A stretch of 64,000 bases of DNA from Kingdonia uniflora (GCA_014058105.1 JACGCM010001655.1:434001-498000); one strand, 5' to 3'. Counted from the stretch's first letter, positions 22,735 through 35,804 are shown. Notes: generated by a model from the letters alone, not told the origin. Program-made: numbers and translations.

Positions 22735-25700
22735 CTTCCATCTGTAGCTGACCAGTTGTCATGGCATGGGAAGCCTTCAGAGCCCCTAGCTGCTTGGGGT
22801 CCTTAGCGGCATCAACTTTAGCTCGAGCTAACTTTTTCTCAAGCTCGATTTTTATCCTCATCAGCTCAGACTTATCTTCCCGAACTCCAAGCTAGATTTC
22901 CTCTACCAGCCGAGCAACCTGCAGAACAAAAATCGGCCTCAACATCAGCTCGAAACACAATCCATAATCTTTTTCGCATAATCAGTATAGACTTACCATC
23001 TTGCTCATATCTTCCTCACCATGAAGAACTGCCAATCTAGCCCTCTCCTCAACCTCTTTGAGGTCGTCAACCACAACCGATCTCTCTTCAAGGACCTTGT
23101 CCCCCAATTTCCCCGAAGGTTTGACCCTTCTCCTTTTTTCTTTAGCGACCTCACCACTTCCAATGGTACCAGAGGCCGATGAAGTTTTTAACATCCGTTT
23201 TTTCGAGTATTATTGAGCTATTGTGATGGACATAATGGGTTCCGGCTGAGCCGACCTATCTGTTTTAGGGGTCTTCTCTAAGTTGGTTCGACCTTCTCCC
23301 CTTTTTCCTTGCCTCTACCCTTCGCCAGCACCCTCAATCAACCTGGTCGATTGAGCCTTTTTAATCTTCTTCAACCTACTATCTATCTTCTTCTTCCAGC
23401 TAAGCCCGAGTCCTTCCAACACAACTTCGATCTCAGTCTCTTCCTCCGCAACTTTGTCTAACAGTGACTCTTTCCTCTCTACCTGATACTTCACACCTGC
23501 CATATATTTTATTTTATCAGTAACTACAGTCATAAGTTCAAGCACATCAGTAATAAAACCTATGCATGGTCATGCTTACTTTGTTTTTATCGCTCTAAAC
23601 AAAAGGTCCAAAGGTTCTTCGTCATTTCTCTGAAGGAAACTACCCTTCTCCCATATGACGTTATCATTCAAGGCACGACCTGCTCAATTCAGATCAAAGA
23701 AGCAAGGCCGAGTTACGCTCGCACAAAAGTATGCCCCACCACTAGCGTGATAATTCTTCACCCCATAAAATTGCGACACATCCTTAGAAGATATCCTCCT
23801 CACCTTCCCTTCATTCTCCCACCCTTCATTCAGGTGGTCATAAATACTTTTAACCCCCCAGATGTTACCGTTTAATTAAACGCGACATGCCCTAATTGTA
23901 TTCATAATCCCCTTCGCCAAGTTGGTAAGGGGAAGACTCAGCCCGTACTCTAATTAAAATAGGTAACACAAAAAACCTTCTTTAAGGTCACTATGAACAC
24001 CCCCATCAAAGTACTCTAACGATATCGATTCATCTATGCCCCTATCTCATTTTTCCACTTCAAAATCCGCCAGCAAATAAAAATATTTCACCCCAGTCCG
24101 TACCGTGTAACCCCTAAACTTCCAACCGACATATTCTATACAATTACCCCATGTCCCTCCTACAACAGCCTTGGCTTTAAAAAATTCCCAAAATGCATTT
24201 GAACCAGGAGGATAGGACACCAATTGACCAGGAAAGCCTTGAATATGTTCCAACCCTACTTTAACCTCATTATCAGACTCAATCGTCCGTCCAGAGGTTG
24301 ACACCTGGGTAACAGGTGAACTATCCATTTTAACTACAATCTCTACCGACAAGTTTTTGACCCTACACGACTGCCTCTCACGCTCGACCTATATATAGGT
24401 TCATGTATCTATTATTATTTCATATAAATTAGTCATATCAATATATAACATATCTTTTATATATTCTGTGTATACGTCAAAAGTACAGAAAATTGCCATG
24501 TATAGCTGTAGTTAAGATTTGCCCTATAAACAATTTGTACAAATATATATATACTGTGTACCTCTCTGCTAACCTTCAGAATCCAAATGAGAATCCGTAG
24601 TAGCGCCAAACCCTTCACTCATGACGCTGCTGTATAGCCACCTGCGTGATCTAATGTCTTTTATTCTCTTTAGCCGTTGATCACCCTCATATAAGTTATT
24701 ATCAGATCCTCTGAAATTTTTTCTCGCCTCTCTCTCATTGTTCTCCAAATTTTTAGAATTGGAAAAGCGTTTGAATGATGAGGAAGAAGTACTATTTATC
24801 TTTTCTTTCTCTAGTGGCTGGATGTTATTGCACCTCGTACAACCCGTCCTCTATTTTGGAACTGAGGCAACATTTCCACTATCCATGCCAGACGTCTTGT
24901 ACCTTTTCAATAAAATAAACTTTCCATTATTACCCCTCCCCTCATGTTTTAACATATTTTTCTCTTCTGATTCCATATCTTTTCTTGACCTTCCCACACT
25001 CATGATAACTCACCCTACACGATATCAGATCTCTGCAGTTTTACATACAAAGCAAAACTTGAAGCTTCAATATTTCTACATTTTTTGTTTCTCTATCCTT
25101 GTCTATCATATTTATAGTGATAGTGACATCATTCTCAAAGGTGATGAAATTTTCAAAATTATTTAAAATATTTATCACAACAGTTACAACAACATTTTCT
25201 ACTATAGAGGATCCCATTGATGTATTTAATTTTCTATTAAAAATTCAACTAACTTATATTTATCCATGATAAACACGTTATACATTATTACATCTAAACA
25301 ACCTGAATGACCACGTCATATCACATTACAATTCAATCAGCCATCTTCGAATTCAATCTCGACCTCAGCAATCAATTTAACCATTTCTTCTCGAGCTGCG
25401 GGATCCAACACCAATACACGAAAGCATACCTCATAGAAGTATCAAGCATAATCACGTTACCTACTCCTAATATCTAATCCTTCAAGCTGATACTCCCTCA
25501 CTGGTAACTTAGTATCATAACCAAACACAAAAAAAATCCCCTCCCGCACTTCAACTATCTTTATAGCCAATCGTCCCTCTACGGCATAACGTATCCACAG
25601 AGATCGAGTCTGCACCACCCTAACCTCTTCTCCAGCTTCACAAATCATCCTACCAATTTTTTAACATTTTCTACTCATTTTCCCCACAAAATGACCTTTC

Positions 25701-26700
25701 TATCTTTTATCTCGCAACAGAAAGCCCCAGAATCTTGAGTAAAATATTTAAACTTATCTCTTCATACGAGCTCGTCCTTTATATTACTTTCTCTGTCAAG
25801 TTATACTAACTAAAGTTATTCTTCCATCAAACTATGCTAGAACGAATATTTGAATTGCTAAATTCTTGAAATTTTTTACTCCAACTTTTCAGCATACAAA
25901 ATAGAATCAACTTGCGTCACAACATATATTCTCCCACATACTCATCTTAGATCGAACAAAGCGAGGCAATACTTGAAATATTCATATATTCGATACATTC
26001 TTCATAATAATTTAGTTCGATTTCTACAGAATCTATATCTGCAGCAATACAAGTAATTGAATGAACAATATTTATTCATGTCCAAAACATTACATACAAT
26101 TTTAAAGATAACAAGTTTTTCAGAACACCGAAATCCAGGAACTTTATAGATAACAAGATTTCCACTATTTTTTAGAGCCACATGTAATTTAGGCTCGTTG
26201 ACGCATCACCTTCTCCTATTCTTCTTGCTTCAGTGATCTTTAACCCTGATGTAAAATAGAAATTGTAACCTACAGAGAGCTTCCCTCACATGAGTTTGGT
26301 TGAAGTATAATTGAACTTCAAATAGAAACTATGCAAACAGTAGATTCAGTGCTAGAACAAAATTCTCAAACTAAAGGCCTGCTGAGCACAAAAACGTGAT
26401 TCAGTGCCTCGCAGTTATGCCTATCGCTGTATATGAAGCCCTAACCCTATCTTACGGATGGATATGGAGGTAGACCCACCTGTCCTCACCTGTCAAGACG
26501 ATGACATGAGACCTCCACTTGCTGTAGAAATCTTCCTCAGCTTGAATCGCTTCGTCTTCCGATATGCAATGGTACGTCGGAGGAATAGGAGTGGGAATCG
26601 CCATCTCCAGGGATTGATCCCCATAGTACTTCAACTTCAATCTTTACATTTCAGTCGCAATCCTCTCTTCAAGGACCATGCTACGAGCCTTCACCATTGA
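22735..26700 (-). pseudogene. Antisense gene of element D (extra ORF, multi-exon)
   Basis: Read on the minus strand from the 3' LTR inward, coding blocks are: exon 1 (26700-26452, L-K-Y-Y-G-D-Q-S-L, ends W-V-Y-L-H-I); exon 2 (25648-25320, acidic end); exon 3 (25003-24740, M-S-V-G-R-S, G-K-F-I-L-L-K-R-Y-K-T-S); exon 4 (24352-23590, core: F-P-G-Q-L-V-S-Y-P-P, F-R-G-Y-T-V-R-T-G, Y-G-L-S-L-P-L); exon 5 (23540-22980, lysine/acid-rich); exon 6 (to 22735, helical). The core resembles the plant 'putative gypsy-type transposon' proteins (moderate confidence). The coiled-coil C-terminal exons seen in A and B are deleted here. Function unknown. Confidence 0.72.
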
Positions 26701-26947
26701 TAATTTCAGAAATGCGTAGGTACATTTTCCCAAGCGTCAACATTTATTACAGATGTAACTTTTCGAGTCGTAATCGTACCATACATCAGCATCAACATCA
26801 TCATTTAATACCTATTATATCCTAATAGCCGTACAATTTCCAGCACGTCAACACCATCATGACTACAATATTTATTCATAATTTTCAAACCCCAATACCC
26901 GTTACCCCCCAATTCTTTCTCAACCAAAACCACTCGTAACTTCGGTT

Positions 26948-26960
26948 GTGAGGGGACGAT
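26948..26960 (+). other. Polypurine tract, element D
   Basis: GTGAGGGGACGAT abuts the 3' LTR. The preceding CCACTCGT-ACTTCGGTT is shared by all copies. The 26701-26947 stretch lacks the minus-strand TATA box found in A, B and C because about 85 bp is missing near 26724. Confidence 0.85.
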
Positions 26961-27588
26961 TATAGGGACCTATCCCTCGACCTCACTTGTAATCGAGCTA
27001 TCACCAGTTTAAATAACCTCCAACTCAGACTCATACAAATTTCAACATAACTTCTCCAATCAACATTTTAATGTACTCCACGAACTGGTGAAGAAAGTGG
27101 GTCGAACTTAAACCGAAAAACTTGAACTAGTCAAAGGCACCAGTCTCACACAGACTCGCCAGTTACTCAGTCAACTGCCACTAACCACATTATTCGGTGA
27201 ACCTGCTCTAGAACGATGAAGAGCTACAGAGAAGGCCTATATAAGGAAGAAGTTCTAGAAGAGATAGGGATAAGAAAAATTACACAAGATATCACCTAAA
27301 AATTACATATTCTTGATTCTCGATATATCATCAAAATATCTTAGTTACAAGACTCAAGCATTTTCTATTTTTAGAGATCACTTGTAATAAGATATCTGCC
27401 TCAAGCAATAAAGATACTTTCAGCAAAAATCCTCCACAGGAGATCATAGTTTTTTTACCTATTCATAGGTTTTCCACGCTAAAATCATCTGTTTTATTTC
27501 ATAATTTCTATTAGAAAATTGTTACAGATTCATTTGTGTGATAGCGAATTCTAAAGCCATTTCCAGCTTATGGAATTTGGCCATTACA
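26961..27588 (+). repeat. 3' LTR of element D
   Basis: It runs from TATAGGGACC to GGCCATTACA and pairs with 16862-17482. The TATA box and CAATAAAG are kept. Confidence 0.92.
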
Positions 27589-27593
27589 GAAAC

Positions 27594-28010
27594 AAATGTG
27601 GAAACTTGTTTCATATCAAAGACTCTAACATGCATAAGATAAGGAAAAGGTAATACTAGCCTTCATCTCTATCAATATGTCTGCAACATTACTATAGTTA
27701 AATCAAGGATAACACTTGGTTAGGTTGTCTCTACTAAATTTCTGCGATTGAAACAAATGTAAAAGCTTATTTTATATCAAAGACTCTAACAGGCATAAGA
27801 TAAGGCAAAAGAAATACTAGCCTTCATCTCTTTCAATATGCCTATAACATTACTACAGTTAAATAAAGATTTACTTGACTTGACTAACTAAACCCATCGC
27901 TGTGATTAGAACAAATGTAAAAACTTGTTTTATATCAAAGACCCCACCAGATATAAGATAAGGCAAATGTCATACTAGCTTTCATCTATTTCAATATGTC
28001 TGCGGCAGAT
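27594..28010 (+). repeat. 160-bp tandem repeat, element C (right of D)
   Basis: Marker blocks at 27621, 27782 and 27940 are 158-161 bp apart. Together with the part left of D, the interrupted unit adds up to about 160 bp. Confidence 0.9.
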
Positions 28011-28014
28011 ACTA

Positions 28015-30312
28015 TTTATTTTCAGGTTACATTACAATGGATTATTTTCTACTGCAGGGACGTCATCCATGCTTTACCCTTTAGCAGGAGTTCGATCAGA
28101 ATTCAGTTCACGAGTTATAGCGACTCTGCCCCTCTCTATTAGATTCACAGGTCGAGGGCCTAAATTTGTTTCCATGAAGGCCATATAGTTTCCTCGATTT
28201 ATATTCACGCTACAAATGTGTTTCTAGTCAGACAGGTTCTTAAACAAGGTATCTCGTTCTAACTCTAGTCATTTTACTTTTTCTACAAAATACGCAACGG
28301 TCGCCTTTTATAGGTTTATCTGTAATGCATGAGCTACAATGATCCTTGAAATGTTACATTTAGGATACTCAAGGTGTGACACCAAAGCCGCATATAGTTT
28401 TTTCTGATGTATTATTTCCCTGTCTGTCAAATCATTAAAAGCAATATTATCTTCTAATTTTTTGACATATTTAGCTGATTCAGTTTGAATAGTAACTTTC
28501 AAGTTCACCACCTTAGCACGAAGTCTCCTTTAACGAGTCATCTTTCTTCTTTATCAGGATTTCCTTCGCCCTGATTTCCCCTTCCAAGACCTTCTCCCTG
28601 ACAAGAGCAGCATCCAACTTATGCTAACATTCCATTAATTTTGTATTTCTTTTCTGCACATGCCCCTTAATTCGAGCCACGTTACCTTCTAGCTCTCTAA
28701 TTTGACCAGACTGACTAACTACATCCCCTTAAAATAGAGGAACTTTAACATCATTTCTACTACCCCTTGAGCACTCTCAAGCCTCGACATTCTTGACACG
28801 TGTGTTGGCTTGCGCCAATTCGGTCTTCAATCATGCCACCCTCTCATTTAACTTGTCACACCTTTGTTGTATCCCCCAAAACTCCAAATCCTTGACAAGT
28901 AAGGCAATATGGAACTGCTCGGTTGGTGCTTCCGAGGCTGATAGATGTTCTCGAGCTACCTTCAGCTCGTTATCCTTTTCAATTATTTTCTGTTCCAGTC
29001 GCTTCAGCTCGTTTCTACAATTCTGAAGATCAGCTCGAGGTTGTCCCTTCGATCTTTCTAGTACCTTAATACGGTATTGAGCCATTTCAGCTTGTTTACC
29101 CTTAACCATCAGCGTGTCAACCTGAATTTAAAGCCTCGTGGCATGTTCTTTTAGCTCCGCAAGCTCTTTTTTCCTCTTCTTAATTTTGGCGTCTTTCTCC
29201 TCAACCTTGCGAGTGAGGTCTACAACAGTCTGGGTTGCCTCAACAAATTTAAAATGTTCCCTTACATGGTGACCTTCTCTATTTTTATTCACCTCCTTCA
29301 CCCTATCCAACTCCTCCACAAATTGTTAGTTACATTAGAACGCATCATCTTTGTGCGAGCGAACTGAATCCAATTTGACCTACGCAATAATAGATATATT
29401 ATATACAGCTCGATTCAGAGCACCCATCAACATGATATATATCTTATTTCTAAAAAGATTTCTAATTTTAAAATTTTATAGTGTGCAACTAGCTTTAGAC
29501 TTAAAGGTTGAAGTAAATCCTCAGACAGGTGCTCCATGACATACATTTCGAAGTCTAAGGTACATGTTTACGATATTCCATTTTATCTAAATACTTTGAA
29601 TTTTTTTACGCACTATATTAGTATTATTTTCCTAATACTAATATAGGATTAAGGTACATGTTTACTAATATAGTATTATTTTCCTAAATACTTGATGACC
29701 TAAACAACCACATCTAATCAGATTACCTCCCTCGATCATCCCCTCATCAAATTTGATCTCCACCTCAGCAATTAATCTAATCATCTCTTCTTGATCTGCA
29801 GGATCCCACACCTATTCGCGAAAGCAGACCTCGTAGAAATACCGGGCATACTCAAGGTCCCTACCACTTACATCTAGTCCTTCGAGCTGACATTCCCTCA
29901 CTAGTTACTCAACATCATAACCAAACAATCCAAAAATCCTCTCCCGTTCTTCAGTGCCTTTATGGCCAATCGTCCTTTAGTGGCATGACATATTCTTCGA
30001 GATCGAGTCCGTACAACCCCAATCCCTTCTCCATAATCAAAAATTAATTTTACCCTTATTTATACATTTATACAACACTTTCCCCTCAAAAAATGATTTT
30101 TCCCTTTTATCTCGTGTTAGAAACCCAAAAAATCTTGAGGTAGAATATTTAAACTTATCCCTTCCCTCGAACTCATACTTTACATTATTTTTCAAGTCGG
30201 GCTTATTTTTTCAAGATTTATCCCTCTATCGACCTCTATTAGCTCGAATTTTTGTATTACAGATTTCCTATATTTTTATCTCCAATATTTCCAACACACA
30301 GACATATCAACC
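28015..30312 (-). pseudogene. Antisense gene of element C, 3' exons and exon 2
   Basis: On the minus strand, exon 2 homology lies at about 30050-29700, followed directly by the coiled-coil exons: open pieces 29319-29128 (rich in E, K and R with heptad spacing), 29109-28831 (A-Q-Y-R-I-K-V-L-E-R-S) and 28511-28308. The C-terminal block near 28250-28050 (S-M-E-T-N-L-G-P equivalent) is present. Exons 3-5, including the core, are missing. A short duplicated piece (GGTACATGTTTAC at 29559 and 29652) marks the rearranged place. Confidence 0.68.
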
Positions 30313-30315
30313 TTA
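30313..30315 (+). repeat. Target site duplication of CACTA element, left copy
   Basis: TTA before CACTG, repeated at 37201-37203. Three bases is the length expected for CACTA transposons. Confidence 0.85.
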
Positions 30316-30333
30316 CACTGCAACAAATATAGG
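30316..30333 (+). repeat. Left terminal inverted repeat, CACTA element
   Basis: CACTGCAACAAATATAGG; the fifth base A is changed to G relative to the right end. Confidence 0.88.
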
Positions 30334-30384
30334 TTTTTACGTCATTAAAAAATGATGTAAAATGGATTTAACATCATTTGTACA

Positions 30385-30670
30385 AATGAAGTCGAAGGCG
30401 ATGATGTGGAAAGGTAGGGACTAACAATGTCATTAAATAAGTGACGTGGAAAGCTAGGTACTAACGTCATTAATTAAGTGACGTATAAGGTGTTTCAAAA
30501 AATAACATTATTGATACCCAATTCTGGTGGCCGGCGGGTTAATATATTCTATTGATGTCACTAAATAACGTAATTAAGATATGACGTAGTTAAACTCTTT
30601 TAATGTCATATTTGCAGTGACGTGGTATGGTTTTCTTATATCAGTAATGACATTTTTAAAATGACGTCAA
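30385..30670. repeat. Subterminal repeats, CACTA element
   Basis: ACTAACAATGTCATTAAATA and ACTAACGTCATTAATTA, each followed by AGTGACGT, are adjacent units of about 42 bp. Further GACGT and AATGACAT motifs follow up to about 30670. Clustered short subterminal motifs are a known CACTA feature, acting as transposase binding sites in studied elements. Confidence 0.7.
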
Positions 30671-31014
30671 TAACTCGGAAAATACAAATAAAAATAAAAA
30701 TAATTAAAATCAAATATTATCAGTCCACTGCCCTGCCCACCTCACTATAGGACCACTACCATATTCTACAAAAGGTAAAATATTTTGCTAAATTATTTTA
30801 CTTTCATTCAATACAATGTGTTCGAACTTAATCACTTCATTGTTTGAATTAAATATCTAAATCATTGGTATACTTAACCAATGGACAAAAAAAGTTATAA
30901 ATAAACCATAAAGAAGGGTTTCAGATGTTTCACTGCAAAAATGCTTACAGCCTTTGAGTGCCTTAGTGTGTTTATACAAATTTGGATAAATTTATAAACC
31001 CATCAAAGCATACA

Positions 31015-31189
31015 AATGATGTAATTTAATGCAAAAAATAGCAAACAACGTCAGTTTCCAATAAAATGACTTCGATGCATTAATGAACCACTTATGCTAC
31101 GGAGAAAAATGAGAAATTTAACAATCAACGTCAATATTCAAAAAAATGACTTTGATTAGTTGATGTCGTAGCCTACATTTGTTGTAGTG
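31015..31189. repeat. Internal copy of the CACTA 3' end
   Basis: About 170 bp matches 37029-37200 in the same orientation and ends with a complete terminal repeat CCTACATTTGTTGTAGTG (31172-31189). The bases after it are ATA, not the TTA that flanks the whole element. It is an extra end, not the outer boundary. Confidence 0.85.
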
Positions 31190-31357
31190 ATAATTTTAGA
31201 CATGATGCTCACGCTGTAGTATTTAATTATTAAAGACATGTACTATGGAAAAATGTAAAGGAGAGTGACATATTTTTCTGTAACAATTCAAATAAGTCAA
31301 AAGGCATAAAAAAAAAGAAGGGGGAAAAAAAGATAAGGAAAAAAAGTGCAATTTTAC

Positions 31358-32213
31358 CTCGTTTCTTTCCAGTAGGCTTTGACGAGTTGTCTTTGGAGGA
31401 CGAGCTCTTATTTTCTTGGCTTTTCTTTGCATCACCCTTTTCCTTTTAACCATAGATTTAGAAGGTAAACCAAAAACTTTAGCACTTTCCTTTGAGGCAG
31501 TGCATTTCGAGGATTTTGTAGGGGTTTTCACAGATGTTATAGGTGTTTCCTTCTAAGCTTTGAACTTTTCCTTGGCATTATTTTTACCAGAAGCTTTTCT
31601 TTGCATCTTCTTCTTACGCTTTAGAGTTTTCTGTACCTGAAATAGAAATCAATTGTCACCACCTCACTTCAATCTAATAGACTAATCCCTGGAATAAGAT
31701 ATTGCCCCTAATTGAAGTTGCAAACCTGTTCCTTATTAGCAAGTGAGACTTCTGTGGTAGCAAGTGGAGATTCTAGGAAATCCAATAATTTTACAGACAG
31801 TTTTTTCTGAAATAATGGATATTATGGTATATAATAATGTCACAACAAATATATCACAAATACGAGAAAGATCACATAGCGCATCGACCAACCTTCTTCA
31901 TGGTCGACTTGGCAACTAGAATATCAAGCAACTCATAGAAATCCAACAATTTATCTTTAACGCATTTATCAAGCTTTTCCCTCAATTTATCTCTTTGTTT
32001 GGGAGCCAGCTTACTTGAGGAGGGTATATGAAGACCTTCTTTCTTCAGAGCCCTTGCTACATGTTTCTGAGCCTTTTGAAAATGGACGAAGCAGAGGGAA
32101 GGTACAGTAGCTTTTAGTATTGGCTTTCCATAATTAACAGGTACTGTATCTGTACTGCACACACTCGTGCATTTCAAAGAACTAGTCAAAGAAAAGTATA
32201 AGAAAGTAAACAT
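31358..32213 (-). pseudogene. DEK-like gene fragment captured in CACTA element
   Basis: Three minus-strand exons with plausible splice sites: a) 32213 or less to 31893, L-R-E-K-L-D-K-C-V-K-D-K-L-L-D-F, ending at AAG/GT; b) 31806-31726, K-L-S-V-K-L-L-D-F-L-E-S-P and E-V-S-L-A-N-K-E-Q, after CAG and before GT; c) 31636-31358, lysine-rich tail with one in-frame TAG. This matches the C-terminal half of plant DEK chromatin proteins (DNA- and histone-binding). The N-terminal part is absent. No evidence of function here. Confidence 0.82.
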
Positions 32214-32900
32214 GAAAATACGATGATCTTAAGCATTTCATAGAGTCAGTTGCTGTAACAAATAACATAAAATCCAAAAAGTACTTTTAATAGATAGAGA
32301 AGCTGATTAATTTAAGAGATGGAGGAAGCTCGGAATTATTTCACAGAGAACCACTTAACGGCTCTGGAAAATGTATATTAAGAATCAAGTAAACCAAACT
32401 GGTTTTTTATACCATGGTTAAAAAAAATGCACTCTGGCTTACGGCTCACAAAGCATATCAACCACAAAAAGCTTTTCATAGAGAGACATAAACCACACAA
32501 AGTGCCTTAACAATTACTGACGTATATAAAATTTAATTTCAATATCTTTGTATAATTATGACTCAAACTCAAAAAAATACCCCACTTAAGCTGCCATTTC
32601 TCGTAGATTTCTACAAAAAAACAATAAGCTTTTTTATAGCGAAAAGGAAGGTGTGTGCCTTTCTTTTGGAAGAACTTTTTTTTCAGTCGTTCTTGATATC
32701 ACCCTAGATGCGCTATCGAGGAAGCCTATAAACGGGTGAGAGCCTGCTGGAATAGGAGATTTTCCTAACCACCTGTCACAGCTAGTGCTCATACCTATGG
32801 GTGCCCATCCCCTCTACCTTGTTACTTCGCGTGCCAAAGACTAAAAAGCCACTTCTTTAAGCCAGCAAGAAAGAAAATGTCCAATTGACATTGAAGTCGA

Positions 32901-33000
32901 GAGAGTCATACGATAAATGCAAGGATCACTCATTTAGCAGTAACACGAGGGAGAGTCGTACGATGTATGCAAAAATCGCTCATTTAGCAGTAACATGAGG
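32901..33000. repeat. 50-bp direct repeat, two units
   Basis: GAGAGTCATACGATAAATGC at 32901 recurs as GAGAGTCGTACGATGTATGC at 32951. Both units end in CATTTAGCAGTAACA-GAG. Confidence 0.85.
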
Positions 33001-34379
33001 TAGTTAAGGTTTAAAACAAGTGAATCTTATCTGGTGGTCAATCTTGGATACATAATGACTATGGGTCTCTATCTAAATTATAAATTGTGGCTAACGAGTT
33101 GTCCTAGGTGTTTATTGATTAGGAAGCCTTATCTATGATATGCCTTTCCCATACTTACTTCCTTGCCTAGCACTAGAGTAAATTTAATACGTCTTATGAC
33201 TGCTGCAGGTTCCACAAAGCTAAACTTTGTAATTACAGATAAATTTTAACAATTGAATCTCTATGATCTTATCTTTGAAATCCAATTTAGTAACATGAGA
33301 AAGTTGAGGGGCATCTCAATCTAGATTGACATTTTAACCATAGAGGGAAAGAGGGAAAGTAGAGTACTTTTGACTGAAGCAGTGTCAATGTACCACATAG
33401 CACTCCAAAGCAGTACTTGTAATTAAGATGCCCAAAAGGGAGAAAAAAAAGAGACATTATGTACCATTTAATTAGATAAAAACTATAAATAATAAAACCT
33501 CTAATTGATTAATGCTACTAATAAAGGATGAAATAGGTTCTAACCTAGTTAATGACTTACTACTTACGTGCCATATTTTCTATATAAACTATGGTAGAAA
33601 TAGCTAATTAAGATCATTGCCTTTATGCCACTCGTACTTGAATATATATGCGGTCCAACATAAAACATGAAGTTTCATTAAAATGATATAAACATATTTA
33701 TATTGATCTTACCTTAAGCTTTCGTAATTGATATGTGCGTATGTATGGCGATGTATAACTTTGTAAGAACAAGCATATGCAAGGGGAAAAGAAGCATCAT
33801 TGACTGACTCGATCAATTCCAATATTAAGAACCCAGTTGACATAAGTTGTCCCAAATAGTGTCATCCTAGTTCTCTGGGTTACTTAACCACATAACTACC
33901 TACTTAAGTCAAGCCAACTTGCAGGTCATGAAATTATTAACCAAGGCCAATACAAAAATGATTAAAGTCATATGAGCATATGCAATAGTGTCATAAATTT
34001 GAAAAAACATCGCAAAATGCTCTCCAAATATTTTTGGTTGACAAAAAAAAATCATATATTTTGAGGTTTTTGCAGCTTGAGAGCTCGAACTTAAAATTAG
34101 GGGCAGACAACATGTTGATTTGGATTCCATGGATAAAATGATGTTCTTAAGCTTTAGTCAGTGAAACCTCTTGCCTAGCATTTTCGATGTAACATAAACG
34201 ACTTTTTCAATCTTGAAATCTTCTCTATGGGTAGTGAATGGGGTCCTAGCTAACCAGCCTTGTCATTTTATTTTCTTCACCTCGAGTGAAAAAAATGCTT
34301 TAAGCATTTATAGCTACCATATAAGAATGCGAACAACAAGGAGATTGACAGCTTTGAGTATATAGTTTATAGAATTTAC

Positions 34380-35060
34380 CAGGAGGAGCAGGTACAGGTA
34401 CATGCACAAGGACAAGTCCAGGTACAAAATGAGATTTATTTCTCATGGGAACTGAATCATCCCGAGGTAAAGATGAAATACTTAGCTTGCCAGGAGACTT
34501 GACCAATTTTGACTTGGTAGCATATCTCTTGTTCTGGAACCAAATCCATACCTGTAAAATGAAATAAACTAAGAATTTTAAAGTCCCCATTTTATTAACA
34601 AGTAAGATAATGAAAGCAGAAAGATACTTGAATATCTCAAAATAAATACTAAAATATGTTGATTATTTTCCAAAATTAGTTCCAATATGCCAATTTTTTA
34701 CCTTCATCAATTCATTTCAGCAAAGCAAATAAAGCATTGGAAATAAAAAAGAATACATGATCTTATTTTAAAGTATTAGCAAACACCATAATAAAGTTTT
34801 CATAGAATGGAATAGCTTTTCCAAGGGATTCCCAGGTAAGTTCTCTCTGAGACCGCACATAACTATATGTAAGCTATACCAAATGAAACCTTAGTTATCT
34901 TAGAAGACGCAAACAATCTACATGTCGATATACACCTGAACTTTTCTGCAAGAGTGCATAGGACTTCACGGCTGGGTACTGTTGGACTATTGGGGTCTGG
35001 CACATGTGCCTCCATCTCAGCCACCTTATAAAGAAGTGATTTACAAAATGCCTTAGTCAT
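34380..35060 (-). pseudogene. SHH-type homeodomain gene fragment captured in CACTA element
   Basis: Two minus-strand exons. The first, about 35060-34936, reads V-A-E-M-E-A-H-V-P and P-S-R-E-V-L-C-T-L-A-E-K-F, ending at TTCAG/GT. The second, 34551-34380, follows a TTTTACAG acceptor with V-W-I-W-F-Q-N-K-R-Y-A-T-K-S-K (homeodomain recognition helix), then P-G-K-L-S-I-S-S-L-P-R-D-D, ending at a GT donor. This resembles SAWADEE-homeodomain (SHH) proteins linked to RNA-directed DNA methylation. The SAWADEE part is absent. An exon between helix 2 and helix 3 appears missing. Confidence 0.75.
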
Positions 35061-35804
35061 GGAAATAATAGTGTCTATATATCACCAAGTAGTATTAATC
35101 ACTGAAGTTGCAAAAGTCAAATTAGATTTGAATGTCCCGACATATATACTCTAAGAGAAGTATAATGCAACAGTCATACCAAAAATAGTGGTAGTAGCAG
35201 CAAGAATCATAAGTTAAAATCAAATAAACACTGACTAATTTGGAAATAATCCCAAACCTCCATCGCTACTGAACAATGAAGAAGTGACTAATTAGGAAAT
35301 ATTGACTACCTTATTAAGTAAAAAATATTTGGCTTTCCATTTTAGAGTTAACTTATAAATAGCGCCAACTACTGCTCATTAAGATGCAATTTTTCCTCGT
35401 GGATCAAAAGATGTGGCATTCCAAATAATAAATTAATAGCTAAAAAGACAGCATTAGATTTCATGATGAGATGCAAACTAAGTAGTTTTAGTCAGGGCAT
35501 ATTTTTCTGGTATTTGTAGAAATATGCTGCTTTTCTTGAACACGGGCCTCTAATTGACTCCTTATTGCTCAGGTACGGATTCATAGATATTGATTCGTAA
35601 AACTTTTTTTTTCTTCGGCGCCTATGCCTGATGGCGGTGTACCCCGGTCGATCAATGAATGAAACACTATCACCTATAAGACAATGTGAGAATCACAAAG
35701 CACTATCATCTATAAGATGATGGGGGAGAATCGCAAAGCACTATAGGCCATATGAAGAAAGCAGTGTCTGGCGGCTGTAGACTATGTCTACCACGGGGAG
35801 ACTA

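Larger units (their letters stand above)
16862..27588 (+). mobile_element. Element D, innermost and most complete Tat-lineage copy
   Basis: The subgroup 2b LTRs at 16862-17482 and 26961-27588 are close to each other over their whole length. Flanks are GAAAA (16857-16861) and GAAAC (27589-27593), a 5-bp duplication with one mismatch. The body holds gag, protease, RT, RNase H, aRH, integrase and antisense gene. The integrase end and the tandem repeat are lost at a junction near 22732. It is the only copy with intact protease and RT active-site motifs. Confidence 0.92.

Noticed and set aside
24738..25166. Plus-strand open frame of 142 codons as a gene
   Set aside because: It lies opposite exon 3 of the antisense gene in D, shows no recognisable domain and is not kept in A or B.
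30316..31189. A complete 874-bp CACTA element
   Set aside because: The terminal repeats match, but the flanks are TTA and ATA, while TTA flanks 30316-37200 exactly. It remains possible as an older nested unit.
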